DNA of 10,981 nucleotides from JAJFVC01 sp039698075 (GCA_039698075.1 JBDKTJ010000113.1:1-10981); one strand, 5' to 3'; positions 1 through 6,548 are shown, counted from the stretch's first letter. Notes: a model not told the origin generated them from the sequence alone. A program made the numbers and translations.

Positions 1-126
1 GCTGTGGCGATACTCGTGGCGACGTTTCCATTTCGTGTTCCTTGCGTGTGTGAAGGCGACTGTGACCACATACGCAAGCAGTTTACCCAAACCCCGCAGA
101 TCGCGCCAGTCGAAATTGTCACGCAC
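1..126 (-). CDS. possible 5' fragment of an unrecognised gene (runs off left edge)
   Basis: A minus-strand frame is open from a GTG at 126 down to base 1 (42 codons, beginning VRDNFDWRDL and continuing off the window). AAGGA lies about 7 bases before this GTG, which is why I chose it; a TTG directly upstream is an alternative. The fragment has a short hydrophobic stretch (LLAYVVTVAF) followed by a basic stretch (KWKRRHEYR). I do not recognise a family. By hand count, about two thirds of third codon positions are G or C, which is compatible with coding but not decisive. The frame is also open upstream through the end of the M56 gene. An overlapping plus-strand frame is open over the same bases, so this is a weak call. 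It would follow the M56 gene by about 80 bases on the same strand. Confidence 0.25.
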   Translation of the reverse strand, partial: MRDNFDWRDLRGLGKLLAYVVTVAFTHARNTKWKRRHEYRHS

Positions 127-209
127 CAAGATTTCCTTGCGGCCACCTCTTTGGCAGGGAATCGACCACCTCGCGTGACGCTTTTTTTTACACGCCGGCG
201 CAGACGACC

Positions 210-3200
210 TCATCGTGGCACCCGCATGATATCAGGCGCGTCGTATTTTTCATCCAGCGGCGTCAGATGGACGTCCGGCAGGTGATTTTCGCCCGGCTGA
301 ACCGTCAATTTGGGACCCGACGACACTTCCCATCGTTGGGTGGTCGGGTTGAACCAACTTACGCGGACGTCTCTGGCCTCGAATCCAACCGGCAGCCCGG
401 CGAAAAGATATTTTCCGTCCCGATCGGTCTCGGCGTCGATGGGAAACCAACCGTGGGGATTCGGCGGCCGCGAAAAGAAATCGAAATGGAGGCGGACACC
501 GGGCAACGAACGATCTTGAGCGTCGGCGACGCGACCGGCGACCGTGGCGGCCGTGTCCATCACGATCGTCGTCTCTGCGTCTTCTTTGGAAATCGCCGTC
601 GAGCCAGAGAGGTTTCGTCCGGAATGTCGGGCGAAAATTCGATAGTCCCCGGCGTTGCCAAAATCGGCTATGAAGCATCCATCTCGACCGGTCGTCACGT
701 GATCGTTGTTAGGAAACGCCACCACCGCGCCGGCCACGGGCTTTTGCGAGCGATCGACAACCCGGCCTCGCAACGTTTGCGGCAACTCCTTGGGGATCCA
801 CTGGTCGACAACGATTTCCTTTTGATCGGCGACGGCGATCGTTCTTGGCTTATCCCGGTCATCCGTCGGCAACACAAGTTGGTATTCGCCGGGGCCAACC
901 AGAAACGCATAGCGGCCGTCGGCGTCGAACTGTCCCCAACGCGCCAATGTGACGCGCGATTGGAATCGCCATTTCCATTCCTTGGGCAATTCGGGCCCCA
1001 GTTGCAGGAGCAGCGGCGGTTGGTATTTCCACTTTTCCATGTCGATCGGTTTTCGATCGGGCCCGACCGTCACTCGACCGCAAATCACCGTGCCGCATTG
1101 CAGCCGCAAATCGAGGCGGTCGTGGCGATCGCCCTCTTTTAGGATGACGCCCGACAGGGTTTTGGCCGCCCAACGGTCGTCGACCACGGCGATGAGACAA
1201 GAATGGTTGGGCGGCGCTTTGAATTGATACGTGCCGTCGGCCGCTGTATAGGTCCAATCGCGAAAATAAGCCGGTTTGCCCATGCCTTCGATTTGCACCA
1301 CGATCCCTTGGGCAGGTTTCCCGTCCGGATACGTCACTCGTCCGCTGAGCGACGATTGGCGAAACAGTCGGATCGCCAGATGGCGAGGATTTCCGCCGTC
1401 GTCTATGCGAAATTGCGCCGGCTGCGGCGAGGTGTAGCCGTCGCCGTTGACATAGAATTCGACGCGATCCAATTCCGCCGGAAGGCCCTCGAACGTTGCA
1501 CGGCCTTTCGCATCGGAGACTTCGCCTGGCTGCGGCCAACCAAAAAAGACCAGCGTCGGTTTGCCTCTTTTCTTCAAACGGTCCAGACGGACTGTCGTGG
1601 CTGGAACCGGTTGGCCGGCCGAGTCGAACAGGTCGACGGTGACCGGCGCATCGCCGTCGAGTTTCAGCCGGATGGTTTTGGAAGACGCCGAGCGGTCGTT
1701 GTTGTTTTCGACGTCCGTCCAATAATCGGCGCCGAGGCCGGGCTTTTGGGCCCAAAGTGAAAGCTGTTTGGCATCCTTGGGCGCCCGCAGCGTCGCTTTG
1801 CCGTGCGAGTCCGTCGAAGCCGCGGCCAACCGTCCACAAGAAGCAGCCAGTTCGACCGCCACTCCGGCGACCGGCTTTTCGGCGGCGTCAACCACCTCGA
1901 CGTCGTACTGCCGACTCGGTTGGAGCGTCAACCGGATCGGCGTTTTGGGCGTTGGACTTCCGACCGCCAAAACGAGCGCCTGTTGCGACCCGTCGGCGTT
2001 GGCGGCCACGAACATCGCACCCCGACAGACAGGCTTGGACAATTCGATCGAAAAGGTCCCGTCGGAATGCGTCGTGGTCGGCAGCGGCGTCTCGCCGTAC
2101 GGCAAGGCCCGCACGGTTGCGTTTGTTGCCGCGTTGCCCTGCCGGTCCACAACGACGCCTGAGATCGCGTCGCGCGTCCGCTCACTTTCAAGTTGTCGGG
2201 CGGCGTCTTCGGCGCGACTCTGCAACGCATAGCGGCCCAGCACGGCCGCCAGAAACATCGCCAACGCGATCGTCAAACCGAACGTTTTGTTCGAGACTCG
2301 CATCGCCGGCTCCTCCCTTTGGCCCAAGATGTGACGCACCCGATCGATCAGCGGCCGTTCGATCAGCGACGATGCGACGGTCGAGACGGAAGAATGCGTC
2401 GGCGTTTCATGCAGCGGTTTCCGGGTTTTGAAAAACGTGTCGGCCATGGCGACCAACATTTGGGCGTAATCGCACGGCCGGCCCGTCCGAGCGACGACCG
2501 CCGCATCGCAACAATGCTCCCGTTCGCGTCGAACCCAAGCGGACACCGCCCAGACCATCGGCTGAAAGAACAAGACCGACTCCGCCACGCGCTGCAACAG
2601 ATTGACCAGGTTGTCGCATCGTCGCACGTGGGCGAGTTCGTGGAGCAGCACCATTTCGAGTTGCTCGGGCGTCCATCCGGCCAAAGAAGCGGCAGGCAGC
2701 ACAATCATCGGACGCACAATGCCCAGCAAGATCGGCGAGGCGACCCGATCGCACACCGCAACGCCCACGCAACGAGAAATGCGCATCGTCGCGGCCAACG
2801 ATCGGCAGGTTTCGGCAGTGCAACCGTCCGACAACAACCGGCTGCCGCGTCGAAGCCGTTCGGCCCCGATCAGGCCCAGGGCCGTCAACGCGAACGTCAA
2901 CGGCGAGCCCAACAGCCAAAGCCACGGCAACCGGGCCGCGGCGTTCTGCAGCATCGAAGCGCCAACCTGTGCTGGTTTTTCTGGGTTTTTTCGACCGATC
3001 ACGGCAACAACCGGCGACGAGACGCCCGACGTTTGGCTGCCCACCCCCGGACTGCCGACGGCCCGCCCGTCTGTCCGCTCTGATGAATCCGCACCGTCTT
3101 GGACCAGAACCGCCGCCGCCGAGTCACTCGGCAACGATCGCGCCACCCACAGAACAATTCCGGCGGGAATTGCGCACAACAACACGAATCCGACCAAGGC

Positions 3201-3338
3201 TGCCGCGTATCGGACCGCGACGTCGGCCGTCCGCAATCGCCATCGCACCAGAAGCAGCGCCGCGCCGAAAACGGCTCCGATCCAAAAGTAATGGAGCATC
3301 GTCCAACCGGCCACCAGCCAAAGCCGCGATCCGATCAT
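210..3338 (-). CDS. M56-family (BlaR1/MecR1-like) membrane metallopeptidase with C-terminal carboxypeptidase-regulatory-like repeats
   Basis: This 1042-residue protein is a membrane-embedded zinc protease of the BlaR1/MecR1 type. In that family it senses an outside signal and inactivates a BlaI-type repressor. Hydrophobic segments lie near residues 15-31, 43-67, 138-158 and 352-369. The zinc motif HELAH is at 233-237, followed by REREHCCDAA (271-280), which fits the family's distal glutamate and aspartate. After the last membrane segment come about seven beta-sandwich modules of carboxypeptidase-regulatory or CNA-B type, starting near residues 390, 477, 565, 662, 751, 855 and 931. They show repeated signatures such as ISGVVVDRQG, LSGRVTYPDGKP, LRGRVVDRSQKPVAGA and VAGRVADAQDRSLPG. 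No penicillin-binding sensor domain (SxxK/KTG) is seen, so beta-lactam sensing is unlikely; what the repeats bind is unknown. Start ATG at 3338 has AAAGGG about 8 bases upstream. The gene follows the BlaI-like gene after 28 bases, so the two form an operon. Confidence 0.9.
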   Translation of the reverse strand: MIGSRLWLVAGWTMLHYFWIGAVFGAALLLVRWRLRTADVAVRYAAALVGFVLLCAIPAGIVLWVARSLPSDSAAAVLVQDGADSSERTDGRAVGSPGVGSQTSGVSSPVVAVIGRKNPEKPAQVGASMLQNAAARLPWLWLLGSPLTFALTALGLIGAERLRRGSRLLSDGCTAETCRSLAATMRISRCVGVAVCDRVASPILLGIVRPMIVLPAASLAGWTPEQLEMVLLHELAHVRRCDNLVNLLQRVAESVLFFQPMVWAVSAWVRREREHCCDAAVVARTGRPCDYAQMLVAMADTFFKTRKPLHETPTHSSVSTVASSLIERPLIDRVRHILGQREEPAMRVSNKTFGLTIALAMFLAAVLGRYALQSRAEDAARQLESERTRDAISGVVVDRQGNAATNATVRALPYGETPLPTTTHSDGTFSIELSKPVCRGAMFVAANADGSQQALVLAVGSPTPKTPIRLTLQPSRQYDVEVVDAAEKPVAGVAVELAASCGRLAAASTDSHGKATLRAPKDAKQLSLWAQKPGLGADYWTDVENNNDRSASSKTIRLKLDGDAPVTVDLFDSAGQPVPATTVRLDRLKKRGKPTLVFFGWPQPGEVSDAKGRATFEGLPAELDRVEFYVNGDGYTSPQPAQFRIDDGGNPRHLAIRLFRQSSLSGRVTYPDGKPAQGIVVQIEGMGKPAYFRDWTYTAADGTYQFKAPPNHSCLIAVVDDRWAAKTLSGVILKEGDRHDRLDLRLQCGTVICGRVTVGPDRKPIDMEKWKYQPPLLLQLGPELPKEWKWRFQSRVTLARWGQFDADGRYAFLVGPGEYQLVLPTDDRDKPRTIAVADQKEIVVDQWIPKELPQTLRGRVVDRSQKPVAGAVVAFPNNDHVTTGRDGCFIADFGNAGDYRIFARHSGRNLSGSTAISKEDAETTIVMDTAATVAGRVADAQDRSLPGVRLHFDFFSRPPNPHGWFPIDAETDRDGKYLFAGLPVGFEARDVRVSWFNPTTQRWEVSSGPKLTVQPGENHLPDVHLTPLDEKYDAPDIMRVPR

Positions 3339-3366
3339 GATCGAAACCCTTTGCGACGTTCGGAAT

Positions 3367-3741
3367 CTATTTCGGTTGGATCAACCTCTGAAGTTCGCTG
3401 CGTTCCTCGTCGCTCAGCTCGTCGGACTCCATCAGATGAGCGACCAATCGACCGGCGGAACCATCGAACACGGAATCGACCAGCTTTCGGATCATGCCGG
3501 AAGCGGCTCGCTTTCGCGTGGTTTTGGCCGACCAAAGATATCCCTGCGGGCCGCGGCGGCGATGGACGAGCTTCTTGTCGAGCATCACCTTTAGCATCGT
3601 GGCCACGGTGGTGGCGGCGACCGGCCGTCGACGCCGCATGGACCGGCAGATCTCGCCCAAGCCGACCGGCCCGGCCCGCCAAAGAATTTGCAACAACTCC
3701 AACTCGCCGTCCGTCGGATTCACATTTGCCGATCGAGCCAT
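3367..3741 (-). CDS. BlaI/MecI/CopY-family transcriptional repressor
   Basis: This 124-residue winged-helix repressor is the partner of the M56 peptidase just downstream. Residues about 10-75 form the DNA-binding domain: PTDGELELLQILW opens helix 1, RPVAATTVATMLKVMLDKKLV is the recognition-helix region, and RRGPQGYLW is the wing. The C-terminal part (about 80-124, ending in an acidic ESDELSDEERSELQRLI helix) matches the dimerisation region whose cleavage relieves repression in the family. The length is normal (about 120-130). Start ATG at 3741 has a strong AAGGAGGAG 8 bases upstream. A promoter and perfect palindrome upstream suggest autoregulation of the repressor-peptidase operon. The family assignment is firm. 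Which genes it represses beyond itself, and what signal releases it, cannot be read here. Confidence 0.92.
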   Translation of the reverse strand: MARSANVNPTDGELELLQILWRAGPVGLGEICRSMRRRRPVAATTVATMLKVMLDKKLVHRRRGPQGYLWSAKTTRKRAASGMIRKLVDSVFDGSAGRLVAHLMESDELSDEERSELQRLIQPK

Positions 3742-3772
3742 GCCAGATGCTCCTCCTTGCGTCGATGGTTCG

Positions 3773-3792
3773 TATTCTAACGAATTAGAATA
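3773..3792. promoter_or_regulatory. perfect 8-4-8 palindrome, probable operator for the BlaI-like repressor
   Basis: TATTCTAA, spacer CGAA, TTAGAATA: both 8-base arms match exactly. The site covers the -10 box and part of the spacer of the blaI promoter, so a bound repressor dimer would block RNA polymerase. BlaI-family operators are short dyads in this position; the exact sequence here is read directly, while the assignment to this repressor is inferred from position. Confidence 0.6.
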
Positions 3793-3802
3793 TTCCGGTC
3801 AA
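3774..3802 (-). promoter_or_regulatory. sigma70-type promoter of the blaI-M56 operon
   Basis: Read on the minus strand, TTGACC (3797-3802) and TAGAAT (3774-3779) are separated by exactly 17 bases and lie about 35-60 bases upstream of the BlaI-like start. Each hexamer matches the consensus at 5 of 6 positions. The -10 box lies inside the palindrome annotated separately, which is a normal layout for an autorepressed promoter. Confidence 0.65.
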
Positions 3803-3813
3803 GGGAAATATCA

Positions 3814-3907
3814 GGGGGGGGGCGTGTCGTCTCGTCCATGGCGTCAACAGCTCCTGCAAGAACATCGCAACACGAAGACGTCACGCCGGCGGAAAGCCCC
3901 CCCCCCC
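3814..3907. repeat. G9/C11-flanked imperfect inverted repeat in the divergent intergenic region
   Basis: The 260-base region between the blaI-like and sdpR-like starts contains a run of nine G (3814-3822) and a run of eleven C (3897-3907). Inside them, GGCGTGTCGTC (3821-3831) and GACGTCACGCC (3877-3887) are inverted copies with one mismatch around a 45-base loop. Together they could fold into a long stem with G pairing to C at the base, with a bulge of about nine bases. No coding potential is seen. It may be a small palindromic element or simply a structured leader. The homopolymer lengths are prone to replication slippage or sequencing error. Confidence 0.45.
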
Positions 3908-3928
3908 TCGGACGCCATTGTTTCCCGC

Positions 3929-3957
3929 TTGACAAACGCCTCGGGATTCTTCATATT
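3929..3957 (+). promoter_or_regulatory. sigma70-type promoter of the sdpR-sdpI-like operon
   Basis: TTGACA (3929-3934, a perfect -35) is followed after 17 bases by CATATT (3952-3957, 4 of 6 to the -10 consensus). The GTG start of the repressor lies about 45 bases downstream. The -10 box overlaps the left arm of a perfect palindrome, as expected for autorepression. Confidence 0.6.
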
Positions 3958-3976
3958 TCGGTGGTTTCCGAAATAT
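3953..3976. promoter_or_regulatory. perfect 9-6-9 palindrome, probable operator for the ArsR/SdpR-like repressor
   Basis: ATATTTCGG (3953-3961) and CCGAAATAT (3968-3976) are exact inverted copies separated by TGGTTT. The site begins in the -10 box and ends 25 bases before the repressor start codon, so it would cover the transcription start. ArsR-family dimers bind dyads of this size; assignment to the adjacent repressor is by position. Confidence 0.6.
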
Positions 3977-4001
3977 AAAAATCCACGGAGCGTTCACGAA
4001 C

Positions 4002-4292
4002 GTGCCGTTGAACGACGTGTTTCAAGCCCTGAGCGATCCGACCCGACGTGAAATCCTTCGGCGGCTCCGTCGGCGCGATTTGACGGCCGGCGAGATTGCG
4101 GCGGCGTTCCCGCAGGCCTTTTCGACGATCTCAGGACATTGCAAAACGCTCAAACACGCCGGACTGGTCGTCACCGAACGGCAAGGCACGAAGATCGTTT
4201 ACAGCCTGAACACTTCCGCGTTGGAGGACGTGTTGGGCGTGATGATGGATTTTGTCGATGTGGGAAAACCACGACCGAAGGGGAAGCCATGA
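4002..4292 (+). CDS. ArsR-family (SdpR-like) autorepressor
   Basis: This 96-residue winged-helix repressor opens with LNDVFQALSDPTRREILRRL, the classic ArsR start helix. It continues with a helix-turn-helix around 28-52 (LTAGEIAAAF, then FSTISGHCKTLKHAGLV) and a wing at 57-70 (TERQGTKIVYSLN). No metal-binding cysteine pair is present (the one Cys, 47, lies in the recognition helix). That argues against an arsenic or heavy-metal sensor and favours the SdpR/YvbA type, in which an adjacent SdpI membrane protein relieves repression. Start is GTG at 4002 with GGAG at 3987-3990; no ATG fits better. Its stop overlaps the next gene's ATG as ATGA. A perfect palindrome over its promoter suggests autoregulation. 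Confidence 0.88.
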   Translation: MPLNDVFQALSDPTRREILRRLRRRDLTAGEIAAAFPQAFSTISGHCKTLKHAGLVVTERQGTKIVYSLNTSALEDVLGVMMDFVDVGKPRPKGKP

Positions 4293-4972
4293 AAACCTTC
4301 ATGCGAAGCGAATGGCCGTTTTGGATTCTGCTGGCCGCCATGTTCCTGATGTCGGCCGCCGCTTGGAGCGTGGTTCCGGATCGCATTCCGGTCCATTGGA
4401 ACGCGCACGGGCAAATCGATGGCTACGGCGGCAAGTGGGAGGGATTGTTGTTGCTTCCGACGATTGTCGTCGGCCTCTATCTGCTGATGCTGGCGGTTCC
4501 GCGGATCGATCCGGGGCGGGCGAATTACGAGTCGTTCAAAAAAGCGTATTGGGTGATTCGGTTGGTGGTTCTTGCGTACATGGCCGTTTTACACGCGACG
4601 ATTTTACTGATCACCTTGGGGCATCGTCTGGAGATGAACCGAATCGTGCTGTTGTCGTCCGGCGTGCTGCTTCTGATCCTGGGCAGCGTCTTGGGCAAGG
4701 TCCGCCCGAATTGGTTCGTCGGCGTCCGAACGCCTTGGACCCTTTCCAGCAAGCAATCGTGGACTCGTTCGCAGCGCGCCGGAGGTTGGATGCTGATCAC
4801 CGCAGGAATCGTCACTCTTCCCGCTGCGTTTTTGCCGGCGCCTTGGAATTTGGCCCTATTTCTCGGCACGCTGCTGCTGGGAACGCTGTGGTTGGTTCTC
4901 TATTCCTACTTGATCTGGCGTCATGATCCGGAGCGAACGACTCCTTCCGACACGACGCCCGCCGACGAGTGA
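4289..4972 (+). CDS. SdpI-like (DUF1648) multi-pass membrane protein
   Basis: This 227-residue inner-membrane protein has about six hydrophobic segments, near residues 10-29, 52-71, 87-110, 118-136, 165-183 and 187-210. The DUF1648 signature is VVPDRIPVHWNAHGQIDGYG (28-47). The SdpI signature is GKVRPNWFVGVRTPWTLSS (136-154), followed by SWTRSQRAGG. In Bacillus subtilis SdpI gives immunity to the SdpC toxin and sequesters SdpR at the membrane; in other phyla the role is mostly untested. I chose the ATG at 4289 because it overlaps the repressor's stop by four bases and has AGGGGAAG just upstream. The longer frame beginning at 4139 lies inside the repressor gene. No sdpA, sdpB or sdpC is in the window, so this would be an orphan immunity or stress-signalling pair. 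Confidence 0.88.
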   Translation: MKTFMRSEWPFWILLAAMFLMSAAAWSVVPDRIPVHWNAHGQIDGYGGKWEGLLLLPTIVVGLYLLMLAVPRIDPGRANYESFKKAYWVIRLVVLAYMAVLHATILLITLGHRLEMNRIVLLSSGVLLLILGSVLGKVRPNWFVGVRTPWTLSSKQSWTRSQRAGGWMLITAGIVTLPAAFLPAPWNLALFLGTLLLGTLWLVLYSYLIWRHDPERTTPSDTTPADE

Positions 4973-4976
4973 TCGT

Positions 4977-5777
4977 TTACGGCCGCATGGCGCGGGCGAT
5001 CAGGTCCCGGTCGAAATAGTTGATCGACATGCCGGCGTCGACGACGATTTGCTGGGCGTTGACGCCGCTGGAACGCGGACTCAACAAAAACGCCGCCACG
5101 GCCGCCGCCTCTTCGGTTCGCACCGCTTGTTTGCGCGGGATCACCTGTTCGGCGTAGAGATAGGCGTCCACGTAGCCCGGAATGCCCGCCGAGGCCGACG
5201 TCTTCAGCAGGCCCGGGGCGACGGCGTTGAACCGGACCTGCGAGAATCGGCTGAACGATTTTGCCAAAAACACCAGCGAAGAGTTCAACGCCGCCTTGAT
5301 CGGCGCCATGTAGCCGTAGCTTTCGCTGGCCATCTGCGTGGTCGAGATCGAGATGGTCACGACCGAAGCGTCCGCGGCGAGCAGGTCCTTCAGCGCGTTG
5401 CACAGCGCGATCAGCGAGAAGCAGGAGATGTCGACCGCCTGCAAAAAGGCCCGCCGCGACGTCTCGTGGAACGGTCGAACGCCGTCCGAGTAGTCGGCGA
5501 ACGCCAACGAATGGACCATGCCGTCGAATCGTCCGCCGCGCCGCTCCAAGGACTCGCGGAGCCGGGCGATTTCGTCTTCGTGTTCGACGTCGCAGGTGAA
5601 TAGTTCGGCGTCGCCCAGCAGTTTTGCCAGATTCTGGCGAACCGCGTCGTTCTGCACGACATAAACGCATCGGGCTCCCGCCTCCGTGAGCGCGCGGCTG
5701 ATGTGCCAGGCGACGCTTTTGCGATTGGCCACGCCAAAGATCAGAATCGTTTTGCCGGAGAGTTGCAGAAAGTCCAT
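4977..5777 (-). CDS. FabI-like enoyl-[acyl-carrier-protein] reductase (SDR superfamily)
   Basis: This 266-residue Rossmann-fold enzyme is close to FabI length (about 260) and would reduce a trans-2-enoyl-ACP with NAD(P)H. It shows the FabI-type cofactor loop GVANRKSVAW (15-24) rather than the TGxxxGxG of classical SDRs. QND (42-44) sits where E. coli FabI has its NADH-preferring Gln. HSLAFADY (89-96), DISCFS (116-121), and Tyr154 with Lys161 in the YX6K spacing typical of FabI (YGYMAPIK) follow. The outer active-site tyrosine of FabI (Tyr146 in E. coli) appears replaced: the aligned stretch reads TISISTTQ. It is therefore a divergent member, and its substrate may not be an ordinary fatty acyl-ACP. 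It is the last gene of the minus-strand cluster, separated from the dehydratase by a toxin-antitoxin pair. Its stop lies 4 bases from the convergent sdpI-like stop. No clear Shine-Dalgarno precedes the ATG. Confidence 0.85.
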   Translation of the reverse strand: MDFLQLSGKTILIFGVANRKSVAWHISRALTEAGARCVYVVQNDAVRQNLAKLLGDAELFTCDVEHEDEIARLRESLERRGGRFDGMVHSLAFADYSDGVRPFHETSRRAFLQAVDISCFSLIALCNALKDLLAADASVVTISISTTQMASESYGYMAPIKAALNSSLVFLAKSFSRFSQVRFNAVAPGLLKTSASAGIPGYVDAYLYAEQVIPRKQAVRTEEAAAVAAFLLSPRSSGVNAQQIVVDAGMSINYFDRDLIARAMRP

Positions 5778-5783
5778 GAGAAG

Positions 5784-5797
5784 GGGACTAGGGATTG
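5784..5797. repeat. two degenerate GGGATTA-type heptamers upstream of the fabI-like gene
   Basis: GGGACTA followed by GGGATTG lies 7 bases upstream of the reductase start. These are one-mismatch copies of the heptamer that builds the large hairpin at 9967-10047. This suggests the same repeat family has been at both junctions. Two imperfect units alone could be chance. Confidence 0.35.
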
Positions 5798-5857
5798 GAG
5801 GCCGGATGGAAGATCGAAAATCTGTCGTCGTGCAGGCGAACTTGAGGGAACCGCGTT

Positions 5858-6274
5858 CTACGTTGTCGGACTTTTAGAAAAGGGATTGATGATTTTGATG
5901 CCGCTTATCTTCAAACCGGAAAAGTCCTCGGAATACAACCGCTGGACGCCGATCTCCAAGCAAGCCGCGACAATCATGGCATCCCAGAACGCCAGGCTGT
6001 GGCGATTCATGATTTTCTCGGCACGGTCCAACATGTCCCAACTGGGCAGCGCCGCAGCCCAAACCGATCGAAGATCTCGAACGTCCTGCCATGCCTGTTG
6101 GCGACTGTACCCCAAAGGCTCCAGCTTCCTGCTAACCGAAATATACTCACAGGCGACCTGCCACAACAGCACGGGATTGGACAGCGACTCGATCAACGAG
6201 ATGGCGACGGCCTGCTTTTGAGGATCTCTCGAATCGTGCGCATACACCAACACATTGGTGTCAATGGCGTTCAT
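5858..6274 (-). CDS. PIN-domain ribonuclease toxin (VapC-like)
   Basis: This 138-residue PIN-domain protein is probably the toxin of a type II toxin-antitoxin pair that cleaves RNA with divalent metal. The acidic active-site residues are in the family pattern: Asp5 (AIDTNVLVYAHD), Glu43 (VACEYI), Asp98 (LAFWDAMIVAA) and Asp117 (LYSEDF). The length matches the family (about 130-140). Its ATG overlaps the antitoxin gene's 3' end by 14 bases, and GAGGGA lies about 8 bases upstream, so the two are probably translationally coupled. By hand count of several 60-base lines its GC is about 55%, against about 63-65% in the adjacent reductase. It interrupts an otherwise continuous lipid-type gene cluster, which points to insertion by transfer. 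The PIN assignment is firm; the RNA target is unknown. Confidence 0.9.
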   Translation of the reverse strand: MNAIDTNVLVYAHDSRDPQKQAVAISLIESLSNPVLLWQVACEYISVSRKLEPLGYSRQQAWQDVRDLRSVWAAALPSWDMLDRAEKIMNRHSLAFWDAMIVAACLEIGVQRLYSEDFSGLKISGIKIINPFSKSPTT

Positions 6275-6503
6275 GCAGTTGGTCCCTCGAATAGGTCACG
6301 GCGCCGGCCGGCAGCGGGTTCCGCTTCATGCGATCCGTGACTTGCCGCAAAACACGCGTTTGGCGTTCGGCGTCTGTCACAACCGGCAAAACCACGGAGG
6401 GACCTTGAATCAATAATTCGACCTGCGAGTCTTCCGGAAAATCGCATTGTGCGAGAGGAAAGAACGCCCCCTGACGATAAATCGCTTTGGTGTGATAGGT
6501 CAT
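6261..6503 (-). CDS. AF2212/DUF104-like antitoxin of the PIN toxin
   Basis: This 80-residue protein is the likely antitoxin. The N-terminal part, TKAIYRQGAFFPLAQCDFPE (5-24) followed by DSQVELLI, matches the compact beta domain of the AF2212-like family (pattern: xAIYExGxFxPLxxLxLPEGxxVxl). That family is usually encoded just before PIN toxins. The charged C-terminal half (45-80, ERQTRVLRQVTDRMKRN) probably wraps the toxin. I chose the ATG at 6503 because GGAGG lies exactly 5 bases upstream and the family motif starts right after it; an ATG ten codons earlier (6533) lacks this. The stop overlaps the toxin gene by 14 bases. Antitoxins of such pairs usually repress their own promoter together with the toxin, but no clear palindrome was found here. 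Confidence 0.78.
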   Translation of the reverse strand: MTYHTKAIYRQGAFFPLAQCDFPEDSQVELLIQGPSVVLPVVTDAERQTRVLRQVTDRMKRNPLPAGAVTYSRDQLHERH

Positions 6504-6519
6504 AAAAACCTCCACTATC

Positions 6520-6548
6520 ATCCTACCCCCCAAACCGACCGTTTACAA
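6520..6548 (-). promoter_or_regulatory. possible own promoter of the toxin-antitoxin pair
   Basis: On the minus strand TTGTAA (6543-6548) and TAGGAT (6520-6525) are 17 bases apart, each 4 of 6 to consensus. Transcription would start very close to the GGAGG of the antitoxin, giving an almost leaderless message, which weakens the call. The rest of the 190-base gap to the dehydratase gene (to 6694) is GC-poor in part and shows no gene. Confidence 0.3.

Noticed and set aside
170..190. Plus-strand terminator at GCGTGACGC followed by T8
   Set aside because: The stem is only three base pairs and no plus-strand gene can be shown to end there.
210..3338. True beta-lactam sensor BlaR1/MecR1
   Set aside because: Only the protease half matches. 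No penicillin-binding sensor motifs are present, and no beta-lactamase is nearby.
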